Assembly: GCA_045837725.1 (NCBI GenBank)
Contig: JBEWZL010000150.1
Location: 1-44,713 of the forward strand
DNA: 44,713 nt
From: Vermamoeba vermiformis
Lineage: Eukaryota > Tubulinea > Echinamoebida
Direction of reading: 5' to 3'
Position numbers and translations under genes: made by a program. Below the pieces are notes generated by a model, which saw nothing but the letters and a program-made list of their open reading frames with translations, searched no databases and was not told where the DNA came from. Within the stretch, counting starts at the first letter, position 1, and every line of letters begins with the position of its first letter. Below, piece after piece: positions 1 through 11,212 of this stretch.

Positions 1-34
1 GACCGATGACGCATTACTAAGTACGTTCTAACAG

Positions 35-276
35 ATATTTGGTCATTTGGTATTCTGATGTACGAAGTCACTGCACGACAAGAGCCTCACAGCGAAGCAG
101 ATCCAATTGAGATTGGTCGATTGATCAGAGACACAGGTTTGGCACCTGTCATTCCATCGTCGTGTCATCCTCAACTCGCTGATGTTATGAAACAATGCTG
201 GCAAATGTCGCCACAATCAAGACCAAAGATCGAGTCTATTATTGAGTCTTTGGAATCAATACAAGCTACAATTTAA
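35..276 (+). CDS. Receptor tyrosine kinase, last exon only (copy 1, 5' part outside window)
   Basis: This is the C-terminal lobe of a protein tyrosine kinase. The exon starts after an acceptor at 31-34 (acag), in phase 1, so the first codon is completed from an upstream exon beyond the window. The reading begins with the subdomain IX motif DIWSFGILMYEV, runs through RQEPHSEADPIEIGRL and ends with the subdomain XI Arg in QSRPKIESII before a stop at 274-276. It is nearly identical to the last exons of the copies ending at 17812, 30763 and 40946. It is the only copy on the plus strand, facing away from the pseudogene that follows. Seen: motifs, splice acceptor, stop. Inferred: that a full receptor gene lies to the left. 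Since isolated C-lobe relics occur elsewhere in the window, a lone duplicated last exon is also possible. Confidence 0.8.
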
Positions 277-430
277 CCGTAAATACAAGCAAGAAAAAAT
301 AACAGTGTGTCGCTTTGATCGAATATTTATTCTACGGTACTGTCAACTGGCCATTTTCGTAGTTCAACCAAGGTCAGCTTATTTGTATGATAATATGCTT
401 CAATCAAATACATTATATACAATAGGCTTA
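35..430 (+). repeat. Inverted duplicate of 17661-18053: kinase last exon plus 3' flank
   Basis: The last exon and about 150 bp downstream match 17661-18053 read on the opposite strand. The non-coding part after the stop is also conserved, including a run coding for FDRIFIL and AIFVVQPRSAYLY if translated. Similarity fades around 430. Conservation past the stop shows a segmental duplication rather than coding selection alone. Confidence 0.8.
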
Positions 431-460
431 AGTAAGTTCAAGGTACCACATCTGTAGCGC

Positions 461-1062
461 TACACAATCTTCGCCGGCGGTAGCGGAATTTCTTCCGTTT
501 CGGATGCGGTCGACATATTCAATAGCGAGACCAAGAACTGGACAACGGCGACATTAAGTGTTGCGAGAAATGGTCTCAGTGCTACATCCAATGGCACTGT
601 GGCGTTGTTTGCTGGTGGTGCTAGTCTTGGTGCTACTTTTTTCACGACCGTAGATATTTTCAATGCGAACACGTTGATATCTTCAACTACTCGACAGGTG
701 CCTGGTCTACATCCCAGATCAGCGTTCCTCGCATGCTCTTTGCTGCTTCTACTGTCGGAAAATACGCACTGTTTGGTGGAGGATGCAACGACTACGACAG
801 CACCAAGTTTGACGTCGTGGATATTTTTGACGCAGAGGCAGGTCAATGGATGAGCACTACAATGCTTAGTCTTGCCCGTGGAGATTTCGCAGCGACTACT
901 ATCGGCAAAAAGGCTTTGTTTGGTGGAGGCGGCAAGATTGATAACTCTCTGATTATGAACACCGTTGATTTCTTCCCCTTCGACGATGTTCTCGGTGAAG
1001 TCCCAGCGCTCTACAACTCTCTCAAAGCAACTCCGTGCCTTTGTCATTCGCAACGATGGTGA
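461..1062 (+). pseudogene. Broken kelch-repeat receptor fragment, paralogue of the kelch-TKL kinase at 12870-15106
   Basis: Translation gives kelch blades in two frames. From 461 (frame 2) there is YTIFAGG, then VDIFNSE, NWTTATLS and ALFAGG. From about 680 on (frame 1) there is VDIFNYSTGAW, ALFGGGC, VDIFDAEAGQW, ARGDFAA and ALFGGGGKID. The match is to the last four or five blades of the intact gene at 12870-15106. The frame changes just after VDIFNAN, where one whole blade (about 48 residues in the intact gene) is missing, so the break looks like an out-of-frame deletion between two similar VDIFN repeats. No signal peptide, TM or kinase part is found next to it. It begins abruptly about 30 bp after the duplicated kinase 3' flank. 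It is a dead host gene copy; a short expressed remnant cannot be excluded. Confidence 0.8.
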
Positions 1063-1407
1063 CGGGCGATGGTGGCTCTCTGACTGCCAGCAGCGACACG
1101 TATCAAACATTGCTCCAATCAACAATTGACAGTTACACTCCCGGGGTCCAACGTCACAATGAGTCTAGGCTTGATGAAACCTCCTTGGGGCACGGCTACG
1201 GTACCAGCAGTATCAACTTTCTGCCCGAGCGCGTAGAGAGTTATTTGACCTGCAGGACATCGACCCATCCACGACGGTGATATATAGTTGTTGGACTGAA
1301 CGCTTTTTGGCGTCATATAGTATCATTTTATTGCCTTAACGGGCAGAGAAATAGCTAACTTCGGCAACTTCGTTCCACTATCAGTCCAATCGGGCATTGT
1401 CAATCAA
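1063..1407. other. Intergenic stretch, no gene recognised
   Basis: Both strands carry short open frames (plus 1035-1280, minus 1119-1316), but neither has a recognisable motif or clear splice sites. Part of it may be decayed downstream sequence of the kelch pseudogene. From about 1290 it becomes AT-rich and leads into the 3' end of the F-box gene. Confidence 0.5.
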
Positions 1408-2673
1408 TTAGTCTTCAATCGGCCGTTCGTTTAATATTAATATCGGTAGCTGATCCAAAGACTCCAGCTCACAACTGATCAAATTGCGTCCTCGATATTC
1501 AATTCGATATTTCCTGGCAGGCACAATAATCGTCATGCAATCGCCATTGTAATAAAACGACTCTTCGTGCTCGCGTGTGTCGGGCATGCCCATCGCTCCT
1601 TGACGCGTCGACTGTGTTTTGAGAACTGCGAACAGATCCGCCTGCTGCAAATAATAAATGTAGAATTCATCTTTGCTTCCGCGAAAAGACACACCAGTGC
1701 TGTCCCAAAAACTCTGATCCCGTTGAAAATTAAATTAGTAAATAATTCGGATCCGAATAAATTGTAACAAATAGTATTACTATAGTAATAGCTTACATTT
1801 TGTCTTAGCGTCTTGTATATTCGTCGTAATTCTTTCGAGGAAATCATGGGAACAAAAAGAGGTAACGCCGGCTGATCTTTAGCTTCGTTGTCCAACACTA
1901 TTTCAATATCTGCCTTGCCTTGTTTCATCCAAATCAAGAGGTCTTTAAATATAAAATTAGAATTATAGTCGATTTAAATACACGGCATTAAAAACTCGGA
2001 TCCTTACCTGGAGATCTTCGCCACGAAAAATCTTTCAACACGCTGAATGTCGCATCTCTTTCGTGTGGATTATTGGAACGTAAGTGCTCTATTAATTTGT
2101 GACCACTTTTAGTAGTCTGAGCGATCCGTCTGCTAGATTTTGAAACTAGATGCAGATCAAGCCACGTTTTCCAATCAACAAACTCGAAGATTAAGTGCCA
2201 TATCTCACTAGGCAAGTTGTGACTAAATACGGCATTGCCAACAGATACCTATGATTTGTATAAGAAGCAACAGTCTAATGTATTGATAACACGTAATACT
2301 TTTGCCAGATCCCGTGCTCTTGAGAAGGTACAGCAATGGATTATCTCAATTTCGTCATAAATTATTGACGTTTCCTCGTGCCAGTCATTTGGCGTTCCTT
2401 CCTTCTTTAGTAAAGCGAAAATGTCGTGTAACAAGTATTGATCTGTTAGAAAAAATTAAATAAATTGGTTTCGTCAAAAGAAAAATAGTACTACCTACCA
2501 GTTGACATTATTTGAATTTTACTGAATATTTTAAAATAATTCCGAATTATTTCTGCTACTTTTTCCTTCGCAGCCTCCACGCTTCCACCAGCTGTCCGTC
2601 GCCTGCCGAACATTTCGTCGACACTGAATAGCGGATAAAGTGCTCTATCGAATAGAGTTGCATGCTCGCTCAT
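1408..2673 (-). CDS. F-box protein, 5 exons, 336 aa
   Basis: Complement of join(1408..1713, 1797..1942, 2008..2248, 2300..2442, 2499..2673). Phases close exactly, giving 336 residues. Start is ATG (MSEHATLFDRALY). Residues about 118-150 (HNLPSEIWHLIFEFVDW, LVSKSSRRIA) match the F-box, which in this family binds Skp1 and recruits substrates to SCF ubiquitin ligases. The part after the F-box (SKELRRIYKTL, SFWDSTGVSFRGS, YYNGDCMTIIVPARKYRIEY) is well ordered but not a substrate domain I recognise, with no LRR, WD40 or kelch repeats. The 51-bp intron 2249-2299 matters: without it an in-frame TAG would split the gene before the F-box. It lies 112 bp downstream of the deaminase-like gene on the same strand. 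Cytosolic or nuclear location is inferred from the lack of a signal peptide. Confidence 0.8.
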
Positions 2674-2785
2674 CTTATGGACGAATGGAATAAAATTAAA
2701 TCAAAAAATTTATTTACGTATCAAACTAATTCTACGTAATTTCTGTATAATTAAAAACGGCACAAGAGCGAGCACCAAACTTGAT

Positions 2786-5700
2786 TCAACCTGCTTCTTG
2801 CTTTGGGACACCTGCAAGATTTTCACCTTGCGAAGATTGAGGGGTCGATGGCTTGGCAACGGCTGAAACTTGAGGAGTTGAAGGCTTGCCTCCAAAGTGT
2901 GACTTTGTTTCGTCGAACCATGGTTCAATGATTTGTTTAAGTTGAGCGTTGTTCAAGTCGCCAGTTTTGCTTTCCAATTCGTTTTCGAGCCAAGCAAGCG
3001 CCACCTTGCGATCGACGTCGTCAGCGATTTCAAGCACTTCAAAGAAGTTGGCAATCCAAGACACTGCTTGTGCTATGTGGCCTTTGTCTCCGACTCTCGC
3101 TGAGCAACACGCAGCGTTCAAGGCAATCAAGAATCTATCTTTTGGCTGAACGCCTGTCTTCCATATCGTTGAGAACACATCGACAGCCTTGACGAAATAG
3201 CTGCGATCCTTTTCAAACAGTCCAAGTTCGTAAAGTAGCAATCCTTTAACCCATGGGGCAACGGGATCTTCTTGATGTGGCTTAAGCGATTGACCAAATC
3301 TTTGCAACTTGATAGCAAATCGTTATTTGGCTCTGCAACGGCCTGAAGGTACCGGAAAAGTGCGTTGCCCAAAAGAACGTGATTCTTTCTCGTTGTCATT
3401 GAACACCATGAATTGAGAGTCTCTTGAAGCGATTTCCACCCGTCTGAAATGAATTAGAAATATGAAACGAGTGAACCGATACCATTTTAACGTACCACTT
3501 GCATTCATCTCATTAGTGAGGATCTTGACCTTTTGGAGTTCCACATCGTAGGCGTAATTGCATTCTTCTGACATATTTTCTTTTTCGTTTTGCAAAAAAT
3601 CGAGTGTTGCTTGTACTTGTTCAAGCTTGTACTTCCACAGACTTTTAACTTCGGCAATATCTTGGTGTTCAATTCGTACAATCAACCAATTTGAAACATT
3701 CCAAAGTTGTCGTAACATCACCTCGTAGACTTGGGTTTTGTCTTCGCCGCTCAAAAAGTAGAGTGAAAGGGCCAAATCAAACGACTTGTATGAACCGACT
3801 TCAGCTTTGTCGAACTTCTTTTTGTACTTGATGTAATAGTCCATCGCGTCGTCAATCTCTGTTTTCAATTTCCAGGCTTCGTAATCATTTGGTGAGCCAC
3901 GGCGGAGAAGTTGAGTAACATCAGATTTGAATTTGCCAATGTCCAAGTGCACGTTTGGTTCGTCTATCATATTATCCAGCTGACTAAGAATGAAACGCAA
4001 AAAGGGATTGCAAGTGTTGCTGTTTTGCAGAGTAATGAGCAATATTTCCATGTTCGTGATTAAATCGCTCTCTGGATGACGGAAGGGTTTGATAGTTGTT
4101 GAAAACGCTTTTTCCAGCTGTCGCCTGATCTTGGAGGTACGTGAGTTATTATCAGAGCTTCTATGCAAGTATGTGAGGTCCAAGAGAAGCAAACAGTACT
4201 CTTCGTTGAAAGTGTCTTGTCGGTTCATGAGGTTCATGAAGTGCGGGAGTTTTTTCTGTCCAGACTTTCTGGCATAACGTGCTATTGCATCATTTAACTC
4301 CTGTACGTCTGTTGGGGACATTGTAACGAATGTCACGATATCACATTGATTTGGAGAGAGTGATATGATGATATCGTCGGGAAGGTTCAGTATTGCAAGC
4401 AACAAATCTCCAACAAGTCGCATTGTTGTTTGCACGGGAGTCCAATTGAATATGTCGGTCCAACTCTTGCGCTGTTGAGGATGCCACTTCCACACGTATG
4501 GTGATATTCTGACTTTGTCCATGGGGATAGCCTGCACATTCGGATTCTTTTCCGTTAGAGGGCCGTAGTCGGTATTTTCATCACGTTGGTCCTCATGTGT
4601 GCATATTAACGTGCATTCAGGGAAGTAGAGAGACTGAGCCAGAGACTTCAAGTCTGTCTTGGCATCGGCGAAAAAGATGTTCATTTCGTTCGGTTTCGTT
4701 ATCTTGCTGCGGAATTCCATGCACGGAGGAAGGTGATGAAGCATCAGCGTGAAGTAATGCCAAGAAGGTCGTAGGCCCCATGGTATTATCATTGGTGGTC
4801 CAATTGGGTAAACCAAGATGTCCTTCAGGTAGCAGTACGGAGGTGAGAACAAGGAGTCAATCTCGCCAGTTCGAGATTCAACATCTTGCAAGCTTCGCCA
4901 TTGAGTGATTTCTAAGTTGTAAGCGCACAAGTCGTGAACTTTGTTGTGGAATGATTTGGAGCCAAACTGCTTGCCGCCATACGTCCAAACAACTACTTCG
5001 TTTGATACTGACGTTTTCTTTACTGCCTCTTGGTGATGAAATTCCGTTGCAATCATCAGTCCAGCAAGAACTGCGATGGCTGATCCTGCGTAGCCAACGC
5101 CAGCAATGCGACTGATTTGAGGATTGTTCTCGTATTCACCTTTGGTCTTCTTACTGCTTGCATCACTCGATCGTACGAACTGAGTCAGTGGAAATAATCG
5201 CTTTGCAACTGACAATGCAGCGCGGTACCAGACAAGAGGAACTCTATCGTCTTTGGTAATAGTTGTGTGAAATTCCTCTAAATCAGGGGTGTCAATGTGC
5301 ACGTACTCTCCGAGATAACTGGGCTGAAGAGGGCGAATATACCAGTCCTGGTCTTGCATGTTGCAAATTACGTGGAAGAAGTTGTGCTCATTTTGCTGGT
5401 CTGCGTCGATACTTGGTTGCAAAAATTTCGATTCGCAGAGAATTAGTCCTTCTAAGTCCTTGATCTTTTCAGACTTCTCGACAACTGTTTTCCAGACGCC
5501 ATCGTTTGCACTCTTCTGTAGCCACTTGAGGAAGAGAGATTCGTCGTACGGACCCTCGTGCAAGTCCGACTTATTGGATTGATGGTATTTGGTACCGTAT
5601 TTCATCTCAGAACGACCACGTTCATCAAGAAGAGATAAGCGTGAGTTCATCCATCGAATCAAGTCCGAATCGTTCTTTGCTTCAGCCAAGTTGCGAACGT

Positions 5701-8618
5701 CTGTTATCCAATGAACGATTTGTTTTGCCGCAGCCTTTGATAGCCTGAGTAGCTTCTTTGCTTCTGCTCGTCTGGCTTCAGAATTGTTTGTGTACTTGGG
5801 CAACAGAGGCGGTACGGGACAATCTATTTCACAAAGTGCCTTAATGTCTCGTTCATACCAAATAAGTTGAAGACACTCGTCGTAGCCCAAGAACAATGAG
5901 CGCAGTAATCCATAGAATGACCCATCTGGATTCAGTACTCGTAGGAAGTACTGAATTTTACGATCCTTGCTGTGCCAAAATGTCGAATCTGTCAAGCGCT
6001 CGGCAAACGGAGTGATCGTTTTCGCGAATCTTGCAAATCCATCGTAAAAGCCAAATGAGTGCAAAAGCTCGGTCAACCCAAGAGAAAGAATTGAATCGCT
6101 CCAAACCTCTGGTTGGGTACACAATGCCAGGGAGATCATGGCGTAGGCACGAATAGGATGAAACTTGCACGTCCAGGTATCTTCCAGCTTCAGAGTCTCT
6201 TTTTGCTTTGGTTCTGAGTGATCAAAACAGAACTCTCGCCAACGTTCTGCCTTATGCAGGTCATCTTGGTCGATGTAACCCATTGATATTGCACGACAGT
6301 ACTCGAGTGCTTGAAGTCTGTGATCATGAGCACACGGTGGAGGTGCCCACACACCATCGTCATCAGTGCATAGAAGCCAGTGGTCGAGCAGTTTGATCAA
6401 CGAAGACGAGTCTGCATGTTGAACAAGGTACGAGTTGCTGGTGATGTTCACTTCGACCAACAAATCTGAGATGAGAGCCAAGAATGGAGTTAGGGATCGT
6501 GTGCCATCAGGAATGCAATACGAGCGAGAGGAAGGAACGCGCTCATAGCTCTTCTTCTTTTCAGTCAATTCTTCAACAATACAGTCTTGAAATGCAACTC
6601 CGTGACCGATTCTGCACTTGATTCCACGAGCGCAAATGCGACGGATCGCTAGTGCCATGATGTACATGTGTGCGTACATTGCTCTTTTAATGGGTCCTTT
6701 CTTCTCTCGAACGACACCTTCGCCACAATGCAAGCGAATGCCAAGCTTGAACTTCGATGCCAAATCGAGCCATTTGTCTTGAATGAACGGACAGTACGGA
6801 TATCCGAGTTCATCAGAAACAAAGTCCAAGCCAACGACTGCCTTCAGAAGTCCGCGTTCGCTATCTTGGTAAGCTTTGGTTGTCTTCAGATAGGACAAAA
6901 TTGCATGCAGTTGTTTGAAGAATGGTTCGTAGTCCGAATAAGCTTCAGGGTTGAATGAGTGTGCCATCGCAATGTTCGGAGATTTAACTAAGAAGTTCCA
7001 TGCTTCTTCACTGTCTGTAGCCGTGCGTAATTCTCCGTCAATAGGAAGCTTCACGCTGTTGCGGGAAAATGCAATCAAGAACCTGTATTTCATCATTGGT
7101 CGTTCAGCATTCACTTCAGGACTGGGAATTGCGTTCCAAATTGATTCATGAACCAAGTATTTGTAGATCCAAGGCGTTATCAAGGTGCTCAACCCCAGTG
7201 AGAACTCAACATAGCTTGTTCTTGATAGCGAGTAGCTCTTCAATACGTTCTTGAGCAGAAGTGTGAGTGTGTATGGATGTTGTTCGTAGATTGGATCACG
7301 AAGCTTGAAACGCATCGGGTAGAACTCGGGGGTGAAGTGACGTCTGAATCGATGAACCAAATCAGCGTTTGATGGTGTTGAGCCATCGACATTGAGCATC
7401 GTGAAGCAGTTGCGAATTTGAGCAAGCGTTGCCTTCGCTTCGAGTTCTGTCCCGCTGCGTACTTCCATGAGGTAGCACAGATCAGTGTTGGTGATTCCCC
7501 ATTGATAGTCGAATTGTTGTGTCTTCACGTTGAAGAACATGTACTTCTTGAGGTACAGATCACTGTCACCATTGCGATTTAAAGCAAGTCGAGCAATTAT
7601 TTCGTGCAGAACGTTGGCCTCTCCGAATTCTCTTGCAATATGCATCGAATCTTGAAATGATTCAATATCGAATACTACGTCGGTGGTGAAGTTGAGTGCT
7701 GCTTTCCAGTCCCACGACAACGTGTTTGAAGCTTCTTCCATTGACATCAACTGCTTACACAGCGATGTGGACAGAGGAAGATTCATCCAGCTTCTTTCTC
7801 GGTGAAGTCGAAGAATATTGACGACAAGTTGGTCTTCAAACGGGACTGGTTTGAGGTCATGCCAATTTAGTATAGTGTTAACTCGCCAAGCATCTTGTGG
7901 CAAGCCAATTTTTAGCCAATCTTGCTTTGCCTTGGATTTCTAAGGATTAAAAAAATTAGATTGATTGCTCGTGCGAGAGTCGCTACATACGGCATCTACG
8001 TTCACAATTCCGTTGCTTGCTTCGGCATTCCACTCACAGCCAACGTGAGTTAAAAGACCCCAGTTGCTTATCTTGAAGTGCTTTGTTATTTCTTGGTTCT
8101 GATGTTCTCTGACGACATCGAACATAAACGGATCTGAAGTTGGATGCAAAGTAAAATGGAAACCATCATTTCGAAGCTAATGTTATCTGCGTTAGAGAGT
8201 CTTATAGCAATAATCGAAGCTCATTACCTTCATTTCCACGTCATTGTTATCGTAGCGAGCAGAATAGTTCCCTTCTTCTTCAGTGTTCTTCAACACGATC
8301 TCCAAGTTTGGAAGTTGGCGATAGCAAAGAGGACCGTACCACTCCAACGATTCCAATTTTCGACTTTTCATTGTAAATAGGTAGCTTCGCATGATTTGAT
8401 CGATCCAGAACGAGTGATCTCCCATTCCCATGAGATGCGTGTGAAGATCGGCGGTAATGAGATCATAGTAGTATATAGTAAATGTGCGATCTTTTCTTGT
8501 TCATTCGCCCAACGACGATCGTCGCTTTGATTGTCTGCAACATAACGTTAATAATCGAACACACTATTCCTGTACCAAACAACTTACTCGGCGGATCGGG
8601 CGGCAAATCATCGGCCAT
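2786..8618 (-). CDS. Giant adenosine/AMP-deaminase-like metal hydrolase, 6 exons, about 1840 aa
   Basis: Complement of join(2786..3299, 3353..3443, 3496..7939, 7991..8176, 8228..8490, 8588..8618). All metal and substrate motifs of the adenosine/AMP deaminase superfamily appear in order: DLHTHL near residues 25-30 (first two metal His), GLDFVSDE near 530, LHCGEG near 563 (third His and catalytic Glu, like HAGE), RIGHG near 603, TSN near 660 and CTDDDG near 685 (metal Asp). The family deaminates adenosine or AMP to inosine or IMP. Usual lengths are about 350 aa for ADA and 700-800 for AMP deaminase. Here about 1150 residues follow the hydrolase and I cannot assign them; they include a hydrophobic stretch (AIAVLAGLMIA) and a Ser/Pro/Gln-rich tail. 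No signal peptide. The frame across 3300-3352 is restored by a 53-bp intron. The first intron is uncertain (see findings). Substrate is not provable from sequence. Confidence 0.8.
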
Positions 8619-9574
8619 TGCAACTAAATTAATATCGTTAGGCGGTGATGTAATCAGTTCTTTGAGTGATAAAACAAAGAACAAATTCGATATTTACGAG
8701 ACGCAGACAAAATAGATCAATCTTTCTCCAACCACCCTTAAAATCTCCATTATTATTGGGCACAATATTGATCGAATTATACTTTAAACGAGCATTTGCA
8801 AATTTTTATCTTGATTCGGGTCGAGGGCATTTTAATCTCGAAGAGCGGAATAACATTCGTTCAAGTCATCTTTCCTTAAAATAGACCCTTCTATCTGAAA
8901 ATCAACTTGCTTCTCTGGGCATTTAAATCGCCCTTAAACATTGTTATGTGAACCGAACAAAAAAGTTGAAGGATTTACGGATTAAGTAAAGGAGGTTCCT
9001 TCTCCCCTATTCACGCGCTAAGCTCGAAAAAAAATTAATACTGATTATAAAAAATATTTCAAAAGCATAACAATAGTACTTGCGCAAAATCTAGTTTAAT
9101 CCAACTGATTTGATCCGACTGCTAATTTAAGAAGTGAGTGCTGCATATTAGGAAAGTGCTTATTTTTGGCGTTCCTAAATTAATCATTACCGCTGAGTAA
9201 ATAATTATTAATTCCAAACGCGGATCTATGACGCAGTTTGTTACCGCGGATAAATAGGGCATCCTTCGACATATTAATTGATGAATAGCTCGGTGAATAC
9301 TGATTGAAGTCGATTATATGGTAATTATAGAGAAGCATTGCAACAATTATCCGTGTTGTTCTTGGTGACTTAATTATTTGTACAACGAGGGAAATTCGCA
9401 AAGATTTTCAATTGCGCGCTACCTCCCCGGGTCTCAGATGGGCAGACGATTTCTTCTACACTAGCCTGCCTTCTTTTTCTAAAATTAATAGCGTGAACTA
9501 GGTCCCGGACGCAGTCAGATCGTGTGCTTCATTTTTCTAAACACTCAGAAAAATCCCATTTATTACGTTTCAGA
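8619..9574. other. Intergenic: upstream region of the deaminase-like gene and 3' flank of the LCAT gene
   Basis: About 950 bp, AT-rich, with no coding signature on either strand that I can support. Open frames at 8666-8884 and 9180-9401 lack motifs and splice context. No tRNA, snRNA or terminal inverted repeat was seen. It should contain the promoter of the minus-strand deaminase-like gene near 8620-8800. Confidence 0.5.
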
Positions 9575-11212
9575 CTACATCATGCGTTCCACAGAAACTT
9601 CTTCCATTTCGGTGGTGAGAGGCTGGAAGTTGTCAAGTTTGCGTTTCTTGAGGTAGAGGTACGCTAGTACGGCTGCACCAGATATTGACACGACTGACAC
9701 AATACCTAACCCGATAGTCACCATTGGCACTGACTCTTTTTCGTTCAAGACCATTGCAGTGCATTTTCCGTCGACAAGTTGTGAACCTTCGCCACATTGA
9801 TAAACAACTGTCGTAATGTTTCGCAGACAAAAACCATCGACCAAGACGTAGTCTTTTGGGCATTCGATCGTCTCGGTCCAATTCTTCAACGACGGCGATA
9901 ATCCTGTCAACTTCGTGGTTTCACGTTTGTAACAATATGCTTCTGCTGACTTGGCAATGTATGCGCCACATGGTTGGCCAACCAAATAATACATCTCCTG
10001 CGCTACTGTATTGCTACTCTTTCCATAGACGTACCAGCCTCTGAAGAAATCAATTGTGGGTACGGTTTGTTCCACGTGCACGATGGTTTCGTCGGAGCAT
10101 CGATAATATCCGCTCACGTCCGGACACTTGCTGTAGATGATAGTGTAGACTAGTCCTAAAAATCTGATGTGGTTTAACATGTCCATGTGATTGGCTTTGA
10201 TCATTAAATTGATAGGACGTTCGTTATGACAGCCGTGATTCGTCGCCGAGCTGCTGGGAACTGTTCCGTCGCCATCGACGAAAGTTTCCGCGTAATCGTT
10301 CTCTTCTTCTGAAGCTTTCGTGGTGATAATGTCGTGAGGCGTGGCCACTCCGCTGTTGAAAACGTAGTATGATTTCGGTCTCGTGAAGCATTCTCGCGTT
10401 CGCACTCGTTCAGGATGAAACCCGCCAACAGCAATTTCTTTGTAATAATCTTTGAAGTTGACAGTCGGCCGAGGTTGTAGTTGCGGTTGGGGCAGTAAGT
10501 CGTAAGCGGAAAACGTCTCGATGGTGAATTCTTTTGCCACATTATTTGACAGCCGCGAATTGCCAAAGTTATAGCCAGTCGTAAACGCTTGCAAACTTCG
10601 GCCGCCAACACCGTGAAATGGAGTGCCAACCGTTATTAGCGTGATGTGACTGTCGTTGCGATTGTTGCTCAGGCCTGACTTGAAGTATTCCTGCATCACT
10701 AATCCGCCCATAGAATGAGCAATGACGAACCACTCTTCGTTGGGCTTTGAATTCAAGATTTTTTCCAAGGAATCCAAATGAGGTCGATAGTTCACAGGGT
10801 AGCGCCAATCGTACGGAAACCCAAACAGATCCACGCCCATCGTGAAATTTTGTCCAACAAGCATGTCGATGAGAGTTTTCATGTAATACGTCGCAGTCTT
10901 GTACAGCAACAGTTCTGGATTAAGATCATACATTGCGCTCAAGCCGTAGCCACCTTGCGGGACGTAGACTTCATATCTGTTTGGAACGTAGGTGCCGTTC
11001 GGGAAAACTTGCCGGGAAATAGCGCGGCGTAACAAACTATCTTGTGAAATAGCCACGGGCCAAATATGTTGGTATGGATTTTGCTTGCTGGAAGCCAACT
11101 TGTCTTCTGAATACAGCATGGATCCGCCAATGCCAGGCACTAGCAAAATGTTTGCCGTAGAAACGCACCACACGAATACGGTCAAAATAAGGATATTGTG
11201 GAGGACGTGCAT
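9575..11212 (-). CDS. LCAT / group XV phospholipase-type acyltransferase, membrane-anchored, 545 aa
   Basis: Single exon. It has an N-terminal signal peptide (hydrophobic residues 5-20), then the family's opening motif VPGIGGSML (25-33). The lipase nucleophile elbow AHSMGG puts Ser at 167. The acid Asp is in VDGDGTVP (Asp315) and the catalytic His in ANHMDML (His342). Members act in secretory or lysosomal compartments on phospholipids, moving the sn-2 acyl chain to a sterol or other acceptor or to water. The C-terminal part is Cys-rich (CPKDYVLVDGFC, CGEGSQLVDGKC), followed by a TM helix at about 498-520 (GLGIVSVVSISGAAVLAYLY) and a KKRK stop-transfer with a short cytoplasmic tail. The TM tail is unusual, since animal LCAT and LPLA2 are soluble. 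The catalytic triad is complete, so it should be active. Confidence 0.92.
   Translation of the reverse strand: MHVLHNILILTVFVWCVSTANILLVPGIGGSMLYSEDKLASSKQNPYQHIWPVAISQDSLLRRAISRQVFPNGTYVPNRYEVYVPQGGYGLSAMYDLNPELLLYKTATYYMKTLIDMLVGQNFTMGVDLFGFPYDWRYPVNYRPHLDSLEKILNSKPNEEWFVIAHSMGGLVMQEYFKSGLSNNRNDSHITLITVGTPFHGVGGRSLQAFTTGYNFGNSRLSNNVAKEFTIETFSAYDLLPQPQLQPRPTVNFKDYYKEIAVGGFHPERVRTRECFTRPKSYYVFNSGVATPHDIITTKASEEENDYAETFVDGDGTVPSSSATNHGCHNERPINLMIKANHMDMLNHIRFLGLVYTIIYSKCPDVSGYYRCSDETIVHVEQTVPTIDFFRGWYVYGKSSNTVAQEMYYLVGQPCGAYIAKSAEAYCYKRETTKLTGLSPSLKNWTETIECPKDYVLVDGFCLRNITTVVYQCGEGSQLVDGKCTAMVLNEKESVPMVTIGLGIVSVVSISGAAVLAYLYLKKRKLDNFQPLTTEMEEVSVERMM

Noticed and set aside
460-1125. Minus-strand open frame of 221 codons
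   Set aside because: It is antisense to the kelch pseudogene; kelch blades are clear on the plus strand, and the minus product has no motif.
2249-2434. Separate small gene ending at the in-frame TAG before the F-box
   Set aside because: A 51-bp intron (2249-2299) with suitable ends removes the stop and joins both parts in phase; one F-box gene is the simpler model.
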